Source: UBA4971 sp900019985
GTDB lineage: Bacteria > Bacillota > SHA-98 > UBA4971
NCBI GenBank assembly: GCA_050949175.1
Contig: JBMNFG010000014.1
Span: 1-64,000 of the forward strand
Direction: 5' to 3'
Length of the DNA: 64,000 nucleotides
Shown: in pieces, positions 7,962 to 16,508 of the stretch
How positions within the stretch are numbered: position 1 is the stretch's first letter
Layout of the letters: each line of letters begins with the position of its first letter
Made by a program: the position numbers and the translations under genes
Notes under the pieces: model-generated
Seen by the model: the letters and a program-made list of their open reading frames with translations, nothing else
Database searches by the model: none
Told to the model about the DNA's origin: nothing

Positions 7962-9143
7962 TTGAATCCGAAGAAGAAAGCACCTAAGCACACAAAGCTC
8001 AGAGTTAATGGGCAGTCAATCGGGCAGTCAGCAGACTGCGTGGAGTTATCTGTGGCAAGCATAGATCACAAGAGACTCGAGGAACCGGATATTGGGTATA
8101 TTGCGCAGTTGCTACGAGCGCATCCTGAAGATGAGGCAGAGTCGCTGTTTCGTTGTGCAGATAGGGTTCGTAAGCGCTCAGTGGGAGACTCTGTCCACGT
8201 TCGAGGGATTATCGAGTTTTCCAACTACTGTTCGAGGAACTGCTTGTATTGCGGGCTCAGACGTGATAACGGTAGGCTCAAGAGATACAGGATGACCCCG
8301 GATGAAATAATCGCAGTTTCAAAGACGGCAATCCAAAACGGCTACCGCACAATCGTGCTCCAGTCAGGTGAAGATCCATATTACAGCGCATCAGATATTG
8401 CTCGAATTGTCGACAGGATTAAGGACCTCGGGGATGTAGCCGTGACGTTGTCTGTTGGTGAAAGATCGCACAGCGAGTACGCAACGATGAAAGCAGCCGG
8501 TGCAGATAGATTTCTGCTAAAACACGAGACTGCTGACCCTGACCTCTACAGAAAGCTCCATCCTGGAAAATCTCTTGACGAGAGGATTGAATGCCTCAAA
8601 AGCCTGAAAGATTTAGGATTTCAAATAGGTTCCGGATTCATTATCGGCCTGCCCAGTCAAACCGTTTCTACGATTGCCAGGGACATTGCTCTCCTGAAAG
8701 AGCTGGATGTGGATATGGCAGGCATCGGGCCGTTCATCCCGCATCCTGATACCCCTTTAGCATCGCACCCAGCAGGCGATGTAAGGTTAACTTTGAAAGC
8801 TTTGGCAGTTACAAGACTCGTCTTACCGCATGCGCATTTACCTACTACGACTGCGCTTTCCACTCTACACCGGGACGGACGAAGACTGGCTTTATCCTCC
8901 GGTGCAAACGTAATAATGCCCAACATAACTCCGGCGAGGTACAGAGAACTCTACGAGATTTATCCTGATAGCGCATCGCTTAGCGATCCTGAGGACGGTG
9001 GCATTAGAGAAGTTGCTGAGATGTTGGAATCAATGGGAAGGAGGCTTTCAAAAACCAGAGGCGACAGCTTTCGACGGCGAAGACAGAGTGAGCATAGTAG
9101 GGCTCAAGGCCTGCTAGACATGCATGGGAGATTGCGACGTTAG
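7962..9143 (+). CDS. hydE: [FeFe]-hydrogenase H-cluster maturase HydE (radical SAM)
   Basis: A radical SAM protein of 393 residues with the cluster motif CSRNCLYCGLR (CxxxCxxC) near residue 90 and the nearby GYRTIVLQSGEDP strand typical of HydE and BioB-like enzymes. HydE acts after HydG in making the dithiomethylamine-bridged diiron subcluster of [FeFe] hydrogenase. The start is a TTG at 7962, with its Shine-Dalgarno buried in a hairpin. The C-terminal 30 residues are Arg-rich and longer than usual. hydG follows 37 bp later. HydE rather than BioB is chosen because of that neighbour and hydF. Confidence 0.92.
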   Translation: MNPKKKAPKHTKLRVNGQSIGQSADCVELSVASIDHKRLEEPDIGYIAQLLRAHPEDEAESLFRCADRVRKRSVGDSVHVRGIIEFSNYCSRNCLYCGLRRDNGRLKRYRMTPDEIIAVSKTAIQNGYRTIVLQSGEDPYYSASDIARIVDRIKDLGDVAVTLSVGERSHSEYATMKAAGADRFLLKHETADPDLYRKLHPGKSLDERIECLKSLKDLGFQIGSGFIIGLPSQTVSTIARDIALLKELDVDMAGIGPFIPHPDTPLASHPAGDVRLTLKALAVTRLVLPHAHLPTTTALSTLHRDGRRLALSSGANVIMPNITPARYRELYEIYPDSASLSDPEDGGIREVAEMLESMGRRLSKTRGDSFRRRRQSEHSRAQGLLDMHGRLRR

Positions 9144-9180
9144 GTTGAGACGACCAGGAAAAATGTGAGGTGAATATATC

Positions 9181-10641
9181 ATGGCATTGCCGAAAACGGA
9201 AATAGAAAAATGCGATTTTATCCCGGATGCCACCATTATGGAGATTCTGAGGGATACGAAGGAACCTGATTTCCGCGAACTCAGCGATATAGTGGACAAA
9301 GCGAAAGAAGCGAAAGGCCTGTCTCCTGAGGAAGTCGGAAGGCTCCTTAATGTCACAAGTGACGATGGCCTTGAAATGCTGTACCATGCTGCTCATGAAG
9401 TTAAAGAGCGGATATACGGGAAGCGGATTGTACTATTTGCACCCCTTTACTTCTCCAGTTACTGTGTAAACAACTGCGTTTATTGCGGCTACCGGCGGGA
9501 CAACAAGTTCCGTAGGCAGAAGCTGTCCCGTGAGGAGGTTATGGAAGAGGTTAAGGTCTTAGAAGCCATGGGCCACAAGAGGTTGGCGCTGGAGTGCGGT
9601 GAAGACCCGGTGAACTGCCCCATTGAATACGTCGAAGAAGTCATACAAGCAGTCTACGATACAAAGCTTGACAGAGGCAGTATAAGACGGGTAAACGTCA
9701 ATATCGCAGCTACGACAGTTGAAGACTACAAACGGCTGAAAGACGCAAACATCGGGACATACATCCTATTCCAGGAGACATACCATAGGCCTACCTACGA
9801 GGCCATGCATCCTCAAGGACCTAAATCAAGCTACGATTGGCATCTTGGTGCCATGGACAGGGCGATGGAAGCAGGTATCGATGATGTCGGTCTCGGGGCC
9901 CTTTTCGGACTCTATGACTACCGCTACGAAGTCATGGGACTGATCTACCATGCCATTCATCTTGAAGAGAAGTTCGGCGTAGGACCGCACACGATCTCAG
10001 TGCCCAGGTTGCGGCCCGCTCTGGGCGTGACACTTGAGACCTTCCCGCATCTTGTGGCGGACAGCGATTTCAAGAAAATAGTTGCCATCTTACGTCTGGC
10101 AGTCCCTTACACCGGGATTATTCTCTCTACCAGAGAGCGCCCTGGATTCAGGGACGAAGTTATAAAGGTCGGGGTATCTCAAATCAGCGCAGGTTCACAG
10201 ACAGGTGTAGGGGCTTACCGATGTGAACATCACGCAGACTCAGGCGAGTGCACGGCTCTGCCCGGTGTCGATTCTGAGGATCCTGAAGATGAGGTCCCTC
10301 AGTTTGCAGTCGATGATACCAGGACTCCCGATGAGATTATAGCAAGCCTTGCCGAATCAGGATATATTCCTAGTTACTGCACAGCGTGCTACAGGCAAGG
10401 ACGCACAGGTGACAGGTTCATGGAGTATGCAAAGACAGGTGAGATCCAGAACCTCTGCCAGCCTAATGCTATCCTCACATTTAAAGAATACCTTTTAGAC
10501 TACGCGTCTGAGAGCACAAGAAAACTGGGTGAGGAGGCTATTAAAGCACATCTTGAGATGATTCCCTCTGAGAGGATCCGAAAGCAGACGGAAAAGCGCC
10601 TTGCCAGGCTGGAACAAGGTGAGCGGGACTTATATCTGTAA
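9181..10641 (+). CDS. hydG: [FeFe]-hydrogenase maturase HydG (radical SAM tyrosine lyase)
   Basis: The 486-residue length is typical. The radical SAM motif CVNNCVYCGYR lies near residue 95. The C-terminal second cluster motif is complete: CTACYRQGRTGDRF followed about 20 residues later by NLCQPNA. HydG cleaves tyrosine and supplies the CO and cyanide ligands carried on iron to the H-cluster. The second cluster motif separates it from ThiH. The ATG follows GTGAGGTGAA. It is followed by a 427-bp spacer filled by a 14-bp repeat before hydF. Confidence 0.95.
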   Translation: MALPKTEIEKCDFIPDATIMEILRDTKEPDFRELSDIVDKAKEAKGLSPEEVGRLLNVTSDDGLEMLYHAAHEVKERIYGKRIVLFAPLYFSSYCVNNCVYCGYRRDNKFRRQKLSREEVMEEVKVLEAMGHKRLALECGEDPVNCPIEYVEEVIQAVYDTKLDRGSIRRVNVNIAATTVEDYKRLKDANIGTYILFQETYHRPTYEAMHPQGPKSSYDWHLGAMDRAMEAGIDDVGLGALFGLYDYRYEVMGLIYHAIHLEEKFGVGPHTISVPRLRPALGVTLETFPHLVADSDFKKIVAILRLAVPYTGIILSTRERPGFRDEVIKVGVSQISAGSQTGVGAYRCEHHADSGECTALPGVDSEDPEDEVPQFAVDDTRTPDEIIASLAESGYIPSYCTACYRQGRTGDRFMEYAKTGEIQNLCQPNAILTFKEYLLDYASESTRKLGEEAIKAHLEMIPSERIRKQTEKRLARLEQGERDLYL

Positions 10642-10762
10642 TTGAAGATGGGCCACCCATATGGCAAGTGGTTTCCGGCAGCCCTTTCTTGCGCGCCTGG
10701 GAAGTGAGACCGGTGGGAAACGGACACAAATAATGGACCTTTCACTCGTCGGAGATGGTTTG

Positions 10763-11055
10763 CAGGAGATTACTTACCATGGATGCGTTGTCGTGGGCGG
10801 ATTGTGGTGGATGCAATGTTGTGGACCCATTGTTATGGATGTATTGTCGTGGACCGTTTGTTACGGATATTTCCTTTTAGATGCAGTGTCTTAGACGAAG
10901 TTTTTCAGATGTATTGTCTTAGATGAAGTGTCTTAGATGAAGTGTTTTAGATGAAGTGTTTTAGATGTATTGTCTTATGTGCATCGTTTTCGATACATTG
11001 TTTTCCATGGATTGTTGGGGATGATTTGCCATGGACGGGTTGCTTTGGATGACGA
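10763..11055 (+). repeat. degenerate 14-bp tandem repeat between hydG and hydF
   Basis: About 20 head-to-tail units of 14 bp fill the gap. The best copies are GTCTTAGATGAAGT and GTTTTAGATGAAGT around 10915-10970; others drift, for example GTTATGGATGTATT and GTTTTCCATGGATT. A rough consensus is GTNTTRGATGNATT. The unit is not a multiple of three, and the ORF crossing its left part (10661-10894) is not credible as a gene. Confidence 0.85.
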
Positions 11056-11068
11056 GAGGAGGGCTTAG

Positions 11069-12322
11069 ATGCAAAAGACGCCTAGAAGCAGCAGGCTTCA
11101 AATCGCGATTCTAGGACGACGCAACGCCGGAAAATCGAGTTTGATAAACGCCTTGACAAATCAGGAGATAGCTCTTGTTTCTGATGTTCCCGGAACCACC
11201 GCTGACCCGGTATATAAGGCCATGGAGATCCCTCCGATAGGGCCTGTGACATTAATCGATACTGCGGGAATAGATGACGTAGGAGAACTGGGCACGCTGA
11301 GGGCGGAAAAGACCTGGCAGGTGCTGGAACAGGTAGACCTTGCGATTCTAGTCATAGATGCGGTTTCCGGCATCGGGACGCCTGAGCGCTCCGTCATTGA
11401 GAGGCTCTCTGAAATGAGGGGCATGGGCGCCGGAAGTACCGGAAAAGAAGGGGACGCCGGAAGCGTCCCTGTAGTCGTAGTGGCAAACAAGATAGATCTT
11501 GCGCCTTTTGCTTCAGTCAGCGAGTGGGAAGAGGAACTGGGAACTGAGATCACGAGGGTAAGCTCACTGACTGGAGAAGGCATAGAAGCAGTTAAAGAAC
11601 GGATTATTGCCTCTGCGCCTACTGACTGGGAAGGTCCGTCCCTAACCGGCGACCTTGTCTCTCCCGGTGATCTCGTGGTCCTCGTGACACCGCTGGATAT
11701 TGAGGCGCCTAAAGGACGGCTGATCCTCCCGCAGGTCCAAACCATCAGGGATCTCCTTGATAATAATGCCCGTGTTATGGTGGTGAAAGAAGACGCTGTC
11801 GGAAAGTCTATTGAAGATTTGAAGATCTCTCCCAGCCTTGTGATAACAGACTCTCAAGTGTTCGAAACCGTGTCAAAGCAGGTGCCTTCTGATGTCAGGC
11901 TGACGTCTTTCTCAATCATCTTCGCAAGACACAAAGGAGACCTTACGACCCTTACGGAAGGAGCCCGGCAAGTTTCCGATCTCAAGCCGGGCGACAAAGT
12001 CCTAATAGCCGAGGCGTGTACCCACCATCCTGTGGGAGACGACATAGGACGCGTGAAGATTCCAAAGTGGCTGGAGAAGCATGTCGGGGGCAAGTTAGAC
12101 TTCACATGGACATCAGGCGCCGGATTCGCGTCTGACCTTAAGGATTACGATTTAGTGGTCCATTGCGGTGGATGCATGATAACCAGAAGAGAGATGCTAC
12201 GGCGCATCGCCAAGGTGAGGCAGGCAGGCGTTCCCATTGTGAACTATGGTGTGCTGATTGCTTACTTACACGGGATAATGGAACGGGCTCTTAGGCCCTT
12301 CGAAGAGATAAGCATATCTTAG
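11069..12322 (+). CDS. hydF: [FeFe]-hydrogenase maturation GTPase HydF
   Basis: The protein has 417 residues. The N-terminal GTPase domain shows GRRNAGKSS (P-loop), DVPGTTADPV, DTAGIDD and NKID. The C-terminal cluster domain has EACTHHPVGDD and, about 50 residues on, VVHCGGC, the CxHx(n)HCxxC ligand set of HydF. HydF is the scaffold on which HydE and HydG products assemble before transfer to the hydrogenase. The ATG is preceded by GAGAGGAGGG. No hydrogenase structural gene is in the window. Confidence 0.95.
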   Translation: MQKTPRSSRLQIAILGRRNAGKSSLINALTNQEIALVSDVPGTTADPVYKAMEIPPIGPVTLIDTAGIDDVGELGTLRAEKTWQVLEQVDLAILVIDAVSGIGTPERSVIERLSEMRGMGAGSTGKEGDAGSVPVVVVANKIDLAPFASVSEWEEELGTEITRVSSLTGEGIEAVKERIIASAPTDWEGPSLTGDLVSPGDLVVLVTPLDIEAPKGRLILPQVQTIRDLLDNNARVMVVKEDAVGKSIEDLKISPSLVITDSQVFETVSKQVPSDVRLTSFSIIFARHKGDLTTLTEGARQVSDLKPGDKVLIAEACTHHPVGDDIGRVKIPKWLEKHVGGKLDFTWTSGAGFASDLKDYDLVVHCGGCMITRREMLRRIAKVRQAGVPIVNYGVLIAYLHGIMERALRPFEEISIS

Positions 12323-12325
12323 CGC

Positions 12326-13831
12326 ATGAGAACGCAAGATATTCCGGAGAGGTGTTCTTTTTTGCGACGAATCCGCGTTCTGGAAGTCTTGCGTCCTGCT
12401 TTAGGAGGTATGAAAAAGCACGTCCAAGGGCTTATCCAGGGCCTTGACAAGGATAGGTTTGAAGTTTTTCTTGCAGCACCGGAGGATGAAGTAGCTCGAA
12501 ACGGCTATGGAACTTCTGGGAACGAGAGAACTGTGCAATGGTCGCGGAAAGAATGTGTAGAACACATTCCTCTTGAGATCTCAGGGAGGATCCTTGCACC
12601 CGGTGACGCATTTGCCTGCCTGCGGCTGAGGAATATCATAAAGGCTGTTGGGCCTGACATTTGCCATTTCCATGGATTTAAGGCGGCAGCAGTGGGCCGT
12701 GTCGCTGTTGCCACCTCAAGTGGGCCGAAGGTGGTCTACACAGCACATAATTCTGTATTGTCACGCTCAAGTGTTGAGCTCTCACATCCAAGGCATTTCA
12801 CTGACTGTTCTCATAATCGTTGCGTGCCCGAAACAAAAGACAGTACTTCGAGAGGCAGCATCCCCGAAGACAGCATTCCCAAAGGCATCTTTCGCCAAGA
12901 CCGCATTTTCCAGGGCGGCATTTCGCAGAATAGCGTTCCTACAGGTAGCATTCGTACAGACACTGTTTCCTCACTTAAGCACCTGTCTCATCTATGTAAT
13001 CCGCATCCCTTATTTCTGTTTCAGGGGATGACGTGGTTTCAGAGGACAGCGTGCCTTTACATAGAGCGTGTTCTCGCGAGATTTACTCACAGGGTTATTG
13101 CCGTATCAAAGAGTCTTTATGAAGAATACTCAGACATTCCCGGTCTTGGGCCGGAGAAAGTCAGGTATATTCCAAATGGCATACACCTTGAGGCATTCTC
13201 TCGGGTTGCCCGTTTGGGTGATGAGGAACGCAAAAGAGCAAAGCGAAAGATGGGTTGCGCCCGGGATGCTCCTGTTATAGGCGTTGTAGCCAGGTTGATT
13301 CCGCATAAAGGAGTGCAGACTTTTCTCCGGGCGGTGGTGCTACTTCGGGAGGCAGGATTTCTCCCTGAAGTGCTTATTGCGGGTGACGGCCCTTCCAGAG
13401 ACGAGTTGGAAGCTCTTTCGCGGGAACTCGGACTGGGCGGCCGGGTTAGATTTCTGGGATTCGTCGAAGATATGGCCTCCTTCTATGCAGCTCTGGACCT
13501 ATTCGTACTGCCTAGCCTTTCTGAAGGAATGCCGCTTGCCTTGCTTGAGGCTATGGCGGCCGGCGTCCCGATCGTCGCAACAAGAACAGGCGGGATAAAA
13601 GACTTGATTCTAACAGCGGAAGACGTGGTCAATTTGGACTCAGCCAGACTGGTGCCTCCAGGTGATCCTCTGGCGATGGCTACATGCATTCAAAGGGCTT
13701 TACTCTGTCCTCACGAATCCCGGGCCCTTGCGGATAAGGCAAGATCTCATATCCTGAGGAACTTTTCCATTGAGCGAATGGTAAGAAGAACCGAAGAAGT
13801 GTATGAGGAGGTCCTTGCTTGTCGAAGCTGA
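12326..13831 (+). CDS. GT4-like glycosyltransferase with an in-frame repeat insertion
   Basis: A protein of 501 residues with the GT-B fold. The N-terminal half has LEVLRPALGGMKKHV (acceptor-side glycine loop) and ICHFHGFKAAAVGR. The C-terminal half has VARLIPHKG, IAGDGPSRDELEAL, and LPSLSEGMPLALLEAMAAG, the nucleotide-sugar binding E-x7-E region. It probably transfers a sugar to a cell-surface lipid or polysaccharide precursor. Residues about 172-216 are an inserted pentapeptide repeat that ordinary relatives should lack. The start at ATG 12326 has no clear Shine-Dalgarno and may be translationally coupled to hydF, 3 bp upstream. It overlaps the next gene. Confidence 0.82.
   Translation: MRTQDIPERCSFLRRIRVLEVLRPALGGMKKHVQGLIQGLDKDRFEVFLAAPEDEVARNGYGTSGNERTVQWSRKECVEHIPLEISGRILAPGDAFACLRLRNIIKAVGPDICHFHGFKAAAVGRVAVATSSGPKVVYTAHNSVLSRSSVELSHPRHFTDCSHNRCVPETKDSTSRGSIPEDSIPKGIFRQDRIFQGGISQNSVPTGSIRTDTVSSLKHLSHLCNPHPLFLFQGMTWFQRTACLYIERVLARFTHRVIAVSKSLYEEYSDIPGLGPEKVRYIPNGIHLEAFSRVARLGDEERKRAKRKMGCARDAPVIGVVARLIPHKGVQTFLRAVVLLREAGFLPEVLIAGDGPSRDELEALSRELGLGGRVRFLGFVEDMASFYAALDLFVLPSLSEGMPLALLEAMAAGVPIVATRTGGIKDLILTAEDVVNLDSARLVPPGDPLAMATCIQRALLCPHESRALADKARSHILRNFSIERMVRRTEEVYEEVLACRS
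12839..12973 (+). repeat. 15-bp minisatellite inside the glycosyltransferase gene
   Basis: Nine head-to-tail 15-bp units lie exactly in frame and encode diverged pentapeptides such as GSIPE, DSIPK, GIFRQ, DRIFQ, GGISQ, NSVPT and GSIRT. The best conserved positions are Gly/Asp-x-Ile/Val. It falls between the acceptor domain and the rest of the protein, probably in a surface loop. Confidence 0.8.
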
Positions 13832-16320
13832 AAAGGCCTTCAGTCGGGAAAAGATACCTAAGGCTCGTATGCCGAGGGCTGTTGGTTGTCCTCATAGTTT
13901 TCTTAGGGGTGGGCTCCTTTGCCGTTCGCGACGATACACATCACCAAAGCCCGCTACAGGCTGGCTCCTCAGCGAAAACAGTTGTCATGTTAGTTATAGA
14001 TTCCTTATCAATCAGCGACATCAACCATGAAACGATGCCAAACTTGACGGGGTTGACGGAGACAGGTTCCATCGGGCTGATGAACACGAGGACCGCAAAA
14101 GGCAGGCAACCTGAGCACGCTTATGTCACAATCGGTGCAGGGACAAGGGCACAAGGCCTGCAGAGTGCAGGTTTTTTCTTTAACTCTCTTGAGGGTTTTG
14201 AAGGTGCAAAGGCGTTTGAGGTCTACATACGGAACACAAATCAACCGGTTCCTTCCGGAAAAAGCATTGTGAACCCTTTTATATCTGCGATTATCAGCGT
14301 GAATAGAGACTCTGACTATGAAATCGTCCCAGGCGCACTGGGCGAAGCCTTGCGGAAGGCAGGGAAGAGGACAGCTGTCTTCGGAAACTCAGATACATAC
14401 GATAAGCCTTTTAGATATGCAGCCTCAATCGCCATGGACACACACGGGGTTGTTGATATGGGTGATGTCAGTCGTTCCGTAACCTTGGAGAGGCCTGATT
14501 TCCCCGGAGGGATTATCTCTGATGTCAGCCGAATATCTCAAGGAGTCAGGGACGCCATAGGAAGTGCAGACTTTATTGTTGTTGAATCCGGGGATACAGC
14601 TCGGGTTGAGCGTCTTTGGCAATCGGGAACGATAACGAAAGATGCGTACTTACGCTCGAGGCGAGAGGCCTTGGCTGCAGCAGACACCCTTATCGGAGCA
14701 ATCCTTGGATCAGTAAGTCTCGAAGATTCAGTCCTGATGGTGGTTGTGCCGACACCGGGGCAGGATGCATCCGGGGAAGGGTATCTTCTCACACCGATAG
14801 TCGCAGCGGGAAGAGGGTTTTCTGGAGGCGTGTTGACTTCGCAGTCTACCAGACGGCGAGGTTTGGTAACCAACACAGACATCGCTGCAACTGTACCCGG
14901 CTGCCTGGGGGTTCCTGTGCCTCCATGGATATTAGGGTCAGGCATGGCATCAGTCTGGGATCCTAAGCCAATCCAGACAGTTACGGACCTGCTTTATCGG
15001 ACAGCGTTTGTAAACCGCATCCGCACCCCTCATCTTAAGACATACGTGTCCTTCTTGATAATCGCAGGGTTAGGGATTCCCATTCTGATTGTGGCAAGAA
15101 CAGTGATGAAGGCCAGATGCAAGACTGTAACGAGGGGATTAGCCTACTTGGTGGGAGAAAAGGCGGTTTGTGCAGTTGATTATGTGGTGCTAATCCTTTC
15201 AGCTATGCCTCTTGTGTGGCTAGCCATGCCGCTTCTCACTGTTTTTTTGCAGTCTACCTCCGTTAATCCATCCTTTGCCGGATCAAGTATGGGCGCCTTT
15301 TTGTTTTCTCAGCAGGGCCTGACCATGAAGGCGCCCTCTTTCACTACCGTCTCCTCTTTCTCAACGTTAGCCGGTAGTCTCCTTGAAATGATCCTCACCC
15401 GAGTAATGATCCCCATGGGAGTGATGATTCCTGCCGGAGTGATGACTATTGTCCTGGCTTTCATAGTCGTGTATATCGTCAGGGCAGGATTTGCGTCGCT
15501 GGAAGCTCAGTTCGCAGCTATCTGTCTAGCAACCGGAGCCGGAATAATCGTAGATGCACTGGCTGGGGCGGGTCTTATGAAATACTCGGTCCTAGGTTAC
15601 GATCCTGTAGGCGGTGCAAGGTTCTACGGTATCGGAAATGAATACATGGGCGTCCTGATGGGATCCCTGATCGTAGGATGCGGACTGCTCCTAGATTACG
15701 TGAATATGCGCGCGGAAAGCCGGGTAGGCGAAAGGTGGCTGTCGTTTCTCATTCTCCTTACCTTCGGCCTCGGTCTGATTGTGCTGGCTTCACCAAAGAT
15801 AGGCGCAAACCTCGGTGGGACATGTACTGCAATAGCGGGCTTCGGCGTAGCTTATACCTTGTTTAACCGAAAGTCTTTTACATGGGTTCGAGCTGCAAGC
15901 TCAGCCGGTATCGGGATCCTTCTCATTATGTTAATAGCGTCGGCAGATGCTGTGCGTGCAGGAGGCCCGTTATCCCATTGGGGAAAGACCCTCCTTTGGG
16001 TGTATGGAAGCGGCGCTCGTGTTTTGGTGGATGCTGTCAGGCGTAAAGCATCCATGAACCTGAAACTCATACGCTACACGATATGGACAAAAGCCCTTTT
16101 GGTGTTTACAGGAGTCCTTGCTTTCATCAGGATCCGTCCTCAGGGGTTTGCGAGGAAGATACTTGGTGCACGTCCCGGGTTCACCTCTGCCTTATCTGCA
16201 TGTCTTGTGGCAGGCGCGGTGTCACTTGTAACTAACGATTCCGGGATAGTCTCAGCGGCCCTCATAACAATGTATCCGGCATTAGTTCTCCTGGGTCTTG
16301 CATGGCGAGAGACTGTGTGA
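13819..16320 (+). CDS. large polytopic membrane protein with an alkaline-phosphatase-like N-terminal domain
   Basis: A protein of 833 residues. One N-terminal membrane segment (about residues 16-34) is followed by an extracytoplasmic domain of about 350 residues that opens with VVMLVIDSLSISDI and has THGVVDMGD, like the alkaline phosphatase superfamily. About ten hydrophobic segments follow. RFYGIGNEYMGVLMG and KIGANLGG in the membrane part are striking conserved-looking motifs. The start is TTG 13819 behind GAGGAGGT, overlapping the glycosyltransferase stop by 13 bp, so the two are coupled and may act on the same surface glycan. No specific function can be assigned. Confidence 0.7.
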   Translation: MSKLKRPSVGKRYLRLVCRGLLVVLIVFLGVGSFAVRDDTHHQSPLQAGSSAKTVVMLVIDSLSISDINHETMPNLTGLTETGSIGLMNTRTAKGRQPEHAYVTIGAGTRAQGLQSAGFFFNSLEGFEGAKAFEVYIRNTNQPVPSGKSIVNPFISAIISVNRDSDYEIVPGALGEALRKAGKRTAVFGNSDTYDKPFRYAASIAMDTHGVVDMGDVSRSVTLERPDFPGGIISDVSRISQGVRDAIGSADFIVVESGDTARVERLWQSGTITKDAYLRSRREALAAADTLIGAILGSVSLEDSVLMVVVPTPGQDASGEGYLLTPIVAAGRGFSGGVLTSQSTRRRGLVTNTDIAATVPGCLGVPVPPWILGSGMASVWDPKPIQTVTDLLYRTAFVNRIRTPHLKTYVSFLIIAGLGIPILIVARTVMKARCKTVTRGLAYLVGEKAVCAVDYVVLILSAMPLVWLAMPLLTVFLQSTSVNPSFAGSSMGAFLFSQQGLTMKAPSFTTVSSFSTLAGSLLEMILTRVMIPMGVMIPAGVMTIVLAFIVVYIVRAGFASLEAQFAAICLATGAGIIVDALAGAGLMKYSVLGYDPVGGARFYGIGNEYMGVLMGSLIVGCGLLLDYVNMRAESRVGERWLSFLILLTFGLGLIVLASPKIGANLGGTCTAIAGFGVAYTLFNRKSFTWVRAASSAGIGILLIMLIASADAVRAGGPLSHWGKTLLWVYGSGARVLVDAVRRKASMNLKLIRYTIWTKALLVFTGVLAFIRIRPQGFARKILGARPGFTSALSACLVAGAVSLVTNDSGIVSAALITMYPALVLLGLAWRETV

Positions 16321-16430
16321 TTATTCTGTGTCCTCCGATAAACGGGGTAACAGTCATATGTCTTCCAACAGACGGTGAGACTATTCTATGTCTTCCAACA
16401 GACGGTGAAACTATCCTATGACTTCCATTA
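16320..16430 (+). repeat. 30-bp tandem repeat downstream of the membrane protein
   Basis: Three to four units of about 30 bp share the core ATGTCTTCCAACAGACGGTG. The first unit begins at the stop codon of the preceding gene and is the most diverged. A spacer of about 80 bp separates the repeat from the next gene. Confidence 0.75.
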
Positions 16431-16508
16431 GTGTTAGAATAATGGTAGCCTGTAAACAGGTGGTGTTCGCCTGCAACTCTACCTACCTGCCGTAAGGAGG
16501 GACAACCG

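Noticed and set aside
10661..10894. 77-codon ORF after hydG
   Set aside because: It mostly translates the 14-bp repeat and is Cys/Trp/Gly-rich with no ribosome-binding site.
11161..11745. 194-codon ORF on the minus strand
   Set aside because: It lies wholly inside hydF, is rich in Ser, Thr and Pro, and has no domain.
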